A stretch of DNA of 7,573 bases from DATJQF01 sp035505995 (GTDB lineage Bacteria > Bacteroidota > Bacteroidia > Bacteroidales > FEN-979): the NCBI GenBank assembly GCA_035505995.1, contig DATJQF010000084.1:1-7573 (forward strand). Direction: 5' to 3'. Both the position numbers and the translations under genes were made by a program. The first letter of the stretch is position 1. Each line of letters begins with the position of its first letter. Shown here piece after piece: positions 5,480-7,573 of the stretch. The notes below the pieces were generated by a model. The model did not search any database and was not told the origin of the DNA. It saw only the letters and a program-made list of their open reading frames with translations.

Positions 5480-7573
5480 ATGAAAAAGCAAATACCCGGC
5501 ATTCTCGTCATACTTTTTTTCACGCTGCATGCCACCGGGCAGCAAAAGCCTGTCACGGAGAACGGAGGTTACTACCCGCGCACCATGCGCTTATACGATT
5601 CCGTTCAGGCAACCCGGATTCCCCCACTGAAGATACTTCCCGGCCAGTTGAAATCGACCCTGCCTCCCTATGTGAACAACGCGGAAAACCAGTATTTCCC
5701 GGGGATATTCGACCAGCATATGTTTTTTACCTGCCAGCAGTATGCCGGCGTGTCCTATCCGTTTGCCTATGAGATCAACCGTCTCCGGAATGCACCGGGC
5801 AATACCGATGGTAACCGGTACCCGGCCCACTACACCTGGACCTTTATGAATGACGGGGATCAGTACAAGGGGGTCAGCTATTTTTACAGCTGGGAAGTGA
5901 TCCGGGAACAGGGGATCCCGGACCTGGCGGATTTCGGACCCGATACGATGGCCGGCAATACCGGCTGGATGACGGGCTATGATAAATATTATCGCGGGAT
6001 GCATAACCGGCTGAGACAGGTCTTTTCGATCCCGGTCAATACGGAGGAAGGGCTGCTCACCCTGAAGAACTGGCTTTACGATCATCTCGACGGGTCGCCG
6101 GCGGGGGGAGTCGCCTGCTACAGTGCCTCTGCCGGGTTTACCGCGCAATCCATGAAGATCATCCCTGCCGGGCTGCCGGAGGAAGGCAAGAACCTCCTGA
6201 TCGCCTTCTATCCCGATGCCACGCACGGGATGACCATCGTGGGATACAACGATTCGGTGCGCTACGACCTCAACGGCGACGGCAGGTTCACGAACGATCT
6301 CGACATCAACGGCGACGGCATCGTGGACCTGAAAGACCATGAGATCGGAGCGTACCTGATCGCAAACTCATACGGTTCCTGGTGGGGCGACCAGGGTTTC
6401 TTCTATGCGATGTACCGGGCCCTGGCGCTGGATTATGACAATGGTTCCGGGAACTGGATCCCGGACTACGGCGTCTGGAATCATTGCGTTTATGTCCTGG
6501 AGCCGGATTCTGATTATGAACCTCTGCTGACGGCGAAAGTCAACCTGGATTATAACTACCGGGACAGGATCCGGATCCGGGCGGGGATCTCCACCGATAC
6601 GGCCCAACAGATCCCGCAGCATGTCGGGGAATTCCCGGTCTTCGCCTTCCAGGGAGGCCCCTATCCGATGACCGGTTTCGATTCCTCCGGCTCCCGGCTG
6701 GAGTTCGGCCTGGATCTCACCCCCTTGCTGAGCTATGCCGAACCGGGAAAGCTTTCAAGGTTATTTCTGACCGTGGAGGAACGGGATTCTGACAACAGCG
6801 GGCACGGAACGCTGAACAATCTTTCCTTCCTGGATTACTCAGGGGCAACAAAGGAATTCGTTTGTCCGCGAACCGGCATCCCGGTCGTGAATAACGGGAC
6901 CACCTTCGCCTCCGCGACCGGGACGGTGAATTTTGATAAAGTACAGGTTCAGACCGCCTCACTGCCTGCCTTCTCGCCGGGACAGGCCTATGATTTCACA
7001 TTGCAGGCCTCGGGCGGAACGCCGCCGTATTCGTGGTCGCTGGTCACGCCGGTAACTAAAATGCAGACCGATTCCGCCTTTCCGGCCGGCTCCGGACAGG
7101 TATTGCATCCCTTCAGCCTCTATATCCCTTATGCGAAGGTCGCCCTGCCATTCAGCTTTCCGTTCAACGGGATGAAGTATGATACCCTCTGGGTGAATGC
7201 GTATGGTTTCATTTCCTTCGATCCGCAGATGCTCCCGTATCCTTATACCACCGATGAAGAAGGAATGATCCGGAGCAACAAGGTGATCAGCCCGGCCTTT
7301 AACATCAACTTCTCGGTCGATCCCCAGGCCACCCGGATATGGGCGGCAACGTCCCCCTCCGCCGTGACCATCCGCTGGAAACTGCCCCTGACGGGATATG
7401 AGAATTTTTCCGAAAATAATTTTGCCCTTCGCCTGCATCCCGACGGCACCTTTGAGTTCCTTTACGGACCCATGACCGACGAAGGATTCACCTGCACGGC
7501 CCACTCGGGTTTCTCGGCGGGCGACGGAAGCAACTGGCAGACGTGGACCGACTGGGACCTCACGGAGCTGGCC
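5480..7573 (+). CDS. Secreted papain-like (C1 family) cysteine peptidase with beta-rich C-terminal modules, 3' end cut by window
   Basis: The frame is open for 698 codons from ATG 5480 to the window edge with no stop. Residues 1-20 form a Sec signal peptide (MKKQIPGILVILFFTLHATG, cleavage probably before QQKP). The C1-like domain (about 65-340) has oxyanion Gln79 and nucleophile Cys85 with the papain spacing of six, then catalytic His249 in THGMTIVGY and Asn296 in ANSYGSWWGDQGF, the counterpart of NSWGxxWG. Between His and Asn lies an insertion with two calcium-loop motifs (263-286). Residues about 345-488 look like a beta-sandwich I cannot name. Residues 489-520 (PGQAYDFTLQASGGTPPYSW) resemble a putative Ig/cadherin-like module. 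Residues about 555-690 include LPFSFPFNGMKYDTLWVNAYGFISF-type strands found in extracellular beta domains. Probably a secreted or surface protease; a sorting domain could lie beyond the edge. Substrate unknown. Confidence 0.85.
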   Translation, partial: MKKQIPGILVILFFTLHATGQQKPVTENGGYYPRTMRLYDSVQATRIPPLKILPGQLKSTLPPYVNNAENQYFPGIFDQHMFFTCQQYAGVSYPFAYEINRLRNAPGNTDGNRYPAHYTWTFMNDGDQYKGVSYFYSWEVIREQGIPDLADFGPDTMAGNTGWMTGYDKYYRGMHNRLRQVFSIPVNTEEGLLTLKNWLYDHLDGSPAGGVACYSASAGFTAQSMKIIPAGLPEEGKNLLIAFYPDATHGMTIVGYNDSVRYDLNGDGRFTNDLDINGDGIVDLKDHEIGAYLIANSYGSWWGDQGFFYAMYRALALDYDNGSGNWIPDYGVWNHCVYVLEPDSDYEPLLTAKVNLDYNYRDRIRIRAGISTDTAQQIPQHVGEFPVFAFQGGPYPMTGFDSSGSRLEFGLDLTPLLSYAEPGKLSRLFLTVEERDSDNSGHGTLNNLSFLDYSGATKEFVCPRTGIPVVNNGTTFASATGTVNFDKVQVQTASLPAFSPGQAYDFTLQASGGTPPYSWSLVTPVTKMQTDSAFPAGSGQVLHPFSLYIPYAKVALPFSFPFNGMKYDTLWVNAYGFISFDPQMLPYPYTTDEEGMIRSNKVISPAFNINFSVDPQATRIWAATSPSAVTIRWKLPLTGYENFSENNFALRLHPDGTFEFLYGPMTDEGFTCTAHSGFSAGDGSNWQTWTDWDLTELA
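6266..6337 (+). other. Tandem calcium-binding loops inserted in the C1 peptidase domain
   Basis: Residues 263-286 of the peptidase contain DLNGDGRFTND followed directly by DINGDGIVDLKD. The second is a full 12-position EF-hand/dockerin-type loop (Asp1, Asn3, Asp5, Gly6, hydrophobic 8, Asp12). The first matches at positions 1, 3, 5, 6 and 8 but has its last Asp at 11. With no helix between them the pair resembles a thrombospondin type 3 arrangement more than a canonical EF-hand pair. Calcium binding is inferred from the motif. Confidence 0.65.

Noticed and set aside
5591..6340. 249-codon minus-strand open frame opposite the start of the peptidase gene
   Set aside because: The plus-strand frame has a signal peptide and an intact C1 catalytic set; the antisense product shows no recognisable features.

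Overview
The window looks like a chromosomal segment of a fairly GC-rich member of the Bacteroidota. Four observations point there. A perfect Bacteroidota-type -7 element (TATCTTTG) sits just before the last gene. Shine-Dalgarno sites are weak or absent before most genes. The split biotin-dependent carboxylase operon (biotin carboxylase, carrier, PccB-type carboxyltransferase) is a familiar Bacteroidota arrangement. The secreted C1-like cysteine peptidase and lipoproteins are also of a kind common in that phylum. The order or genus cannot be fixed from this window.

Layout. On the minus strand, 1-95 is the 5' end of a lipoprotein gene that runs off the left edge. It lies downstream of dacB (151-1671, minus), a lipid-anchored PBP4-type D-Ala-D-Ala carboxypeptidase/endopeptidase (peptidase family S13). 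An AT-rich divergent region (1672-1840) separates dacB from the plus-strand operon. It holds a 34-bp dyad (1737-1770) and a possible 20-codon leader ORF (1779-1841) whose stop overlaps the next start codon as TGATG.

The plus-strand operon is biotin carboxylase (1841-3349), biotin carrier protein (3362-3871) and carboxyltransferase (3890-5428), with gaps of 12 and 18 nt. Together they make a complete acyl-CoA carboxylase. The first subunit carboxylates biotin at the cost of ATP, the carrier moves carboxybiotin on Lys135, and the third subunit passes the carboxyl group to an acyl-CoA. Propionyl-CoA giving methylmalonyl-CoA is the likeliest reaction, but acetyl-CoA cannot be excluded.

After a 51-nt gap with its own promoter, 5480-7573 is the first 698 codons of a large secreted multidomain protein. 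It has a signal peptide, a papain-like (C1) domain with Gln/Cys/His/Asn all present, and an embedded pair of calcium-binding loops between the catalytic His and Asn. All-beta C-terminal modules follow and continue off the right edge.

Most of the window is housekeeping metabolism and cell-wall remodelling. The best leads for something new are the dyad plus leader ORF in front of the carboxylase operon and the calcium-loop insertion in the peptidase. I saw no RNA genes, CRISPR arrays, insertion sequences or phage genes. There is no stretch over 300 bases without a gene.
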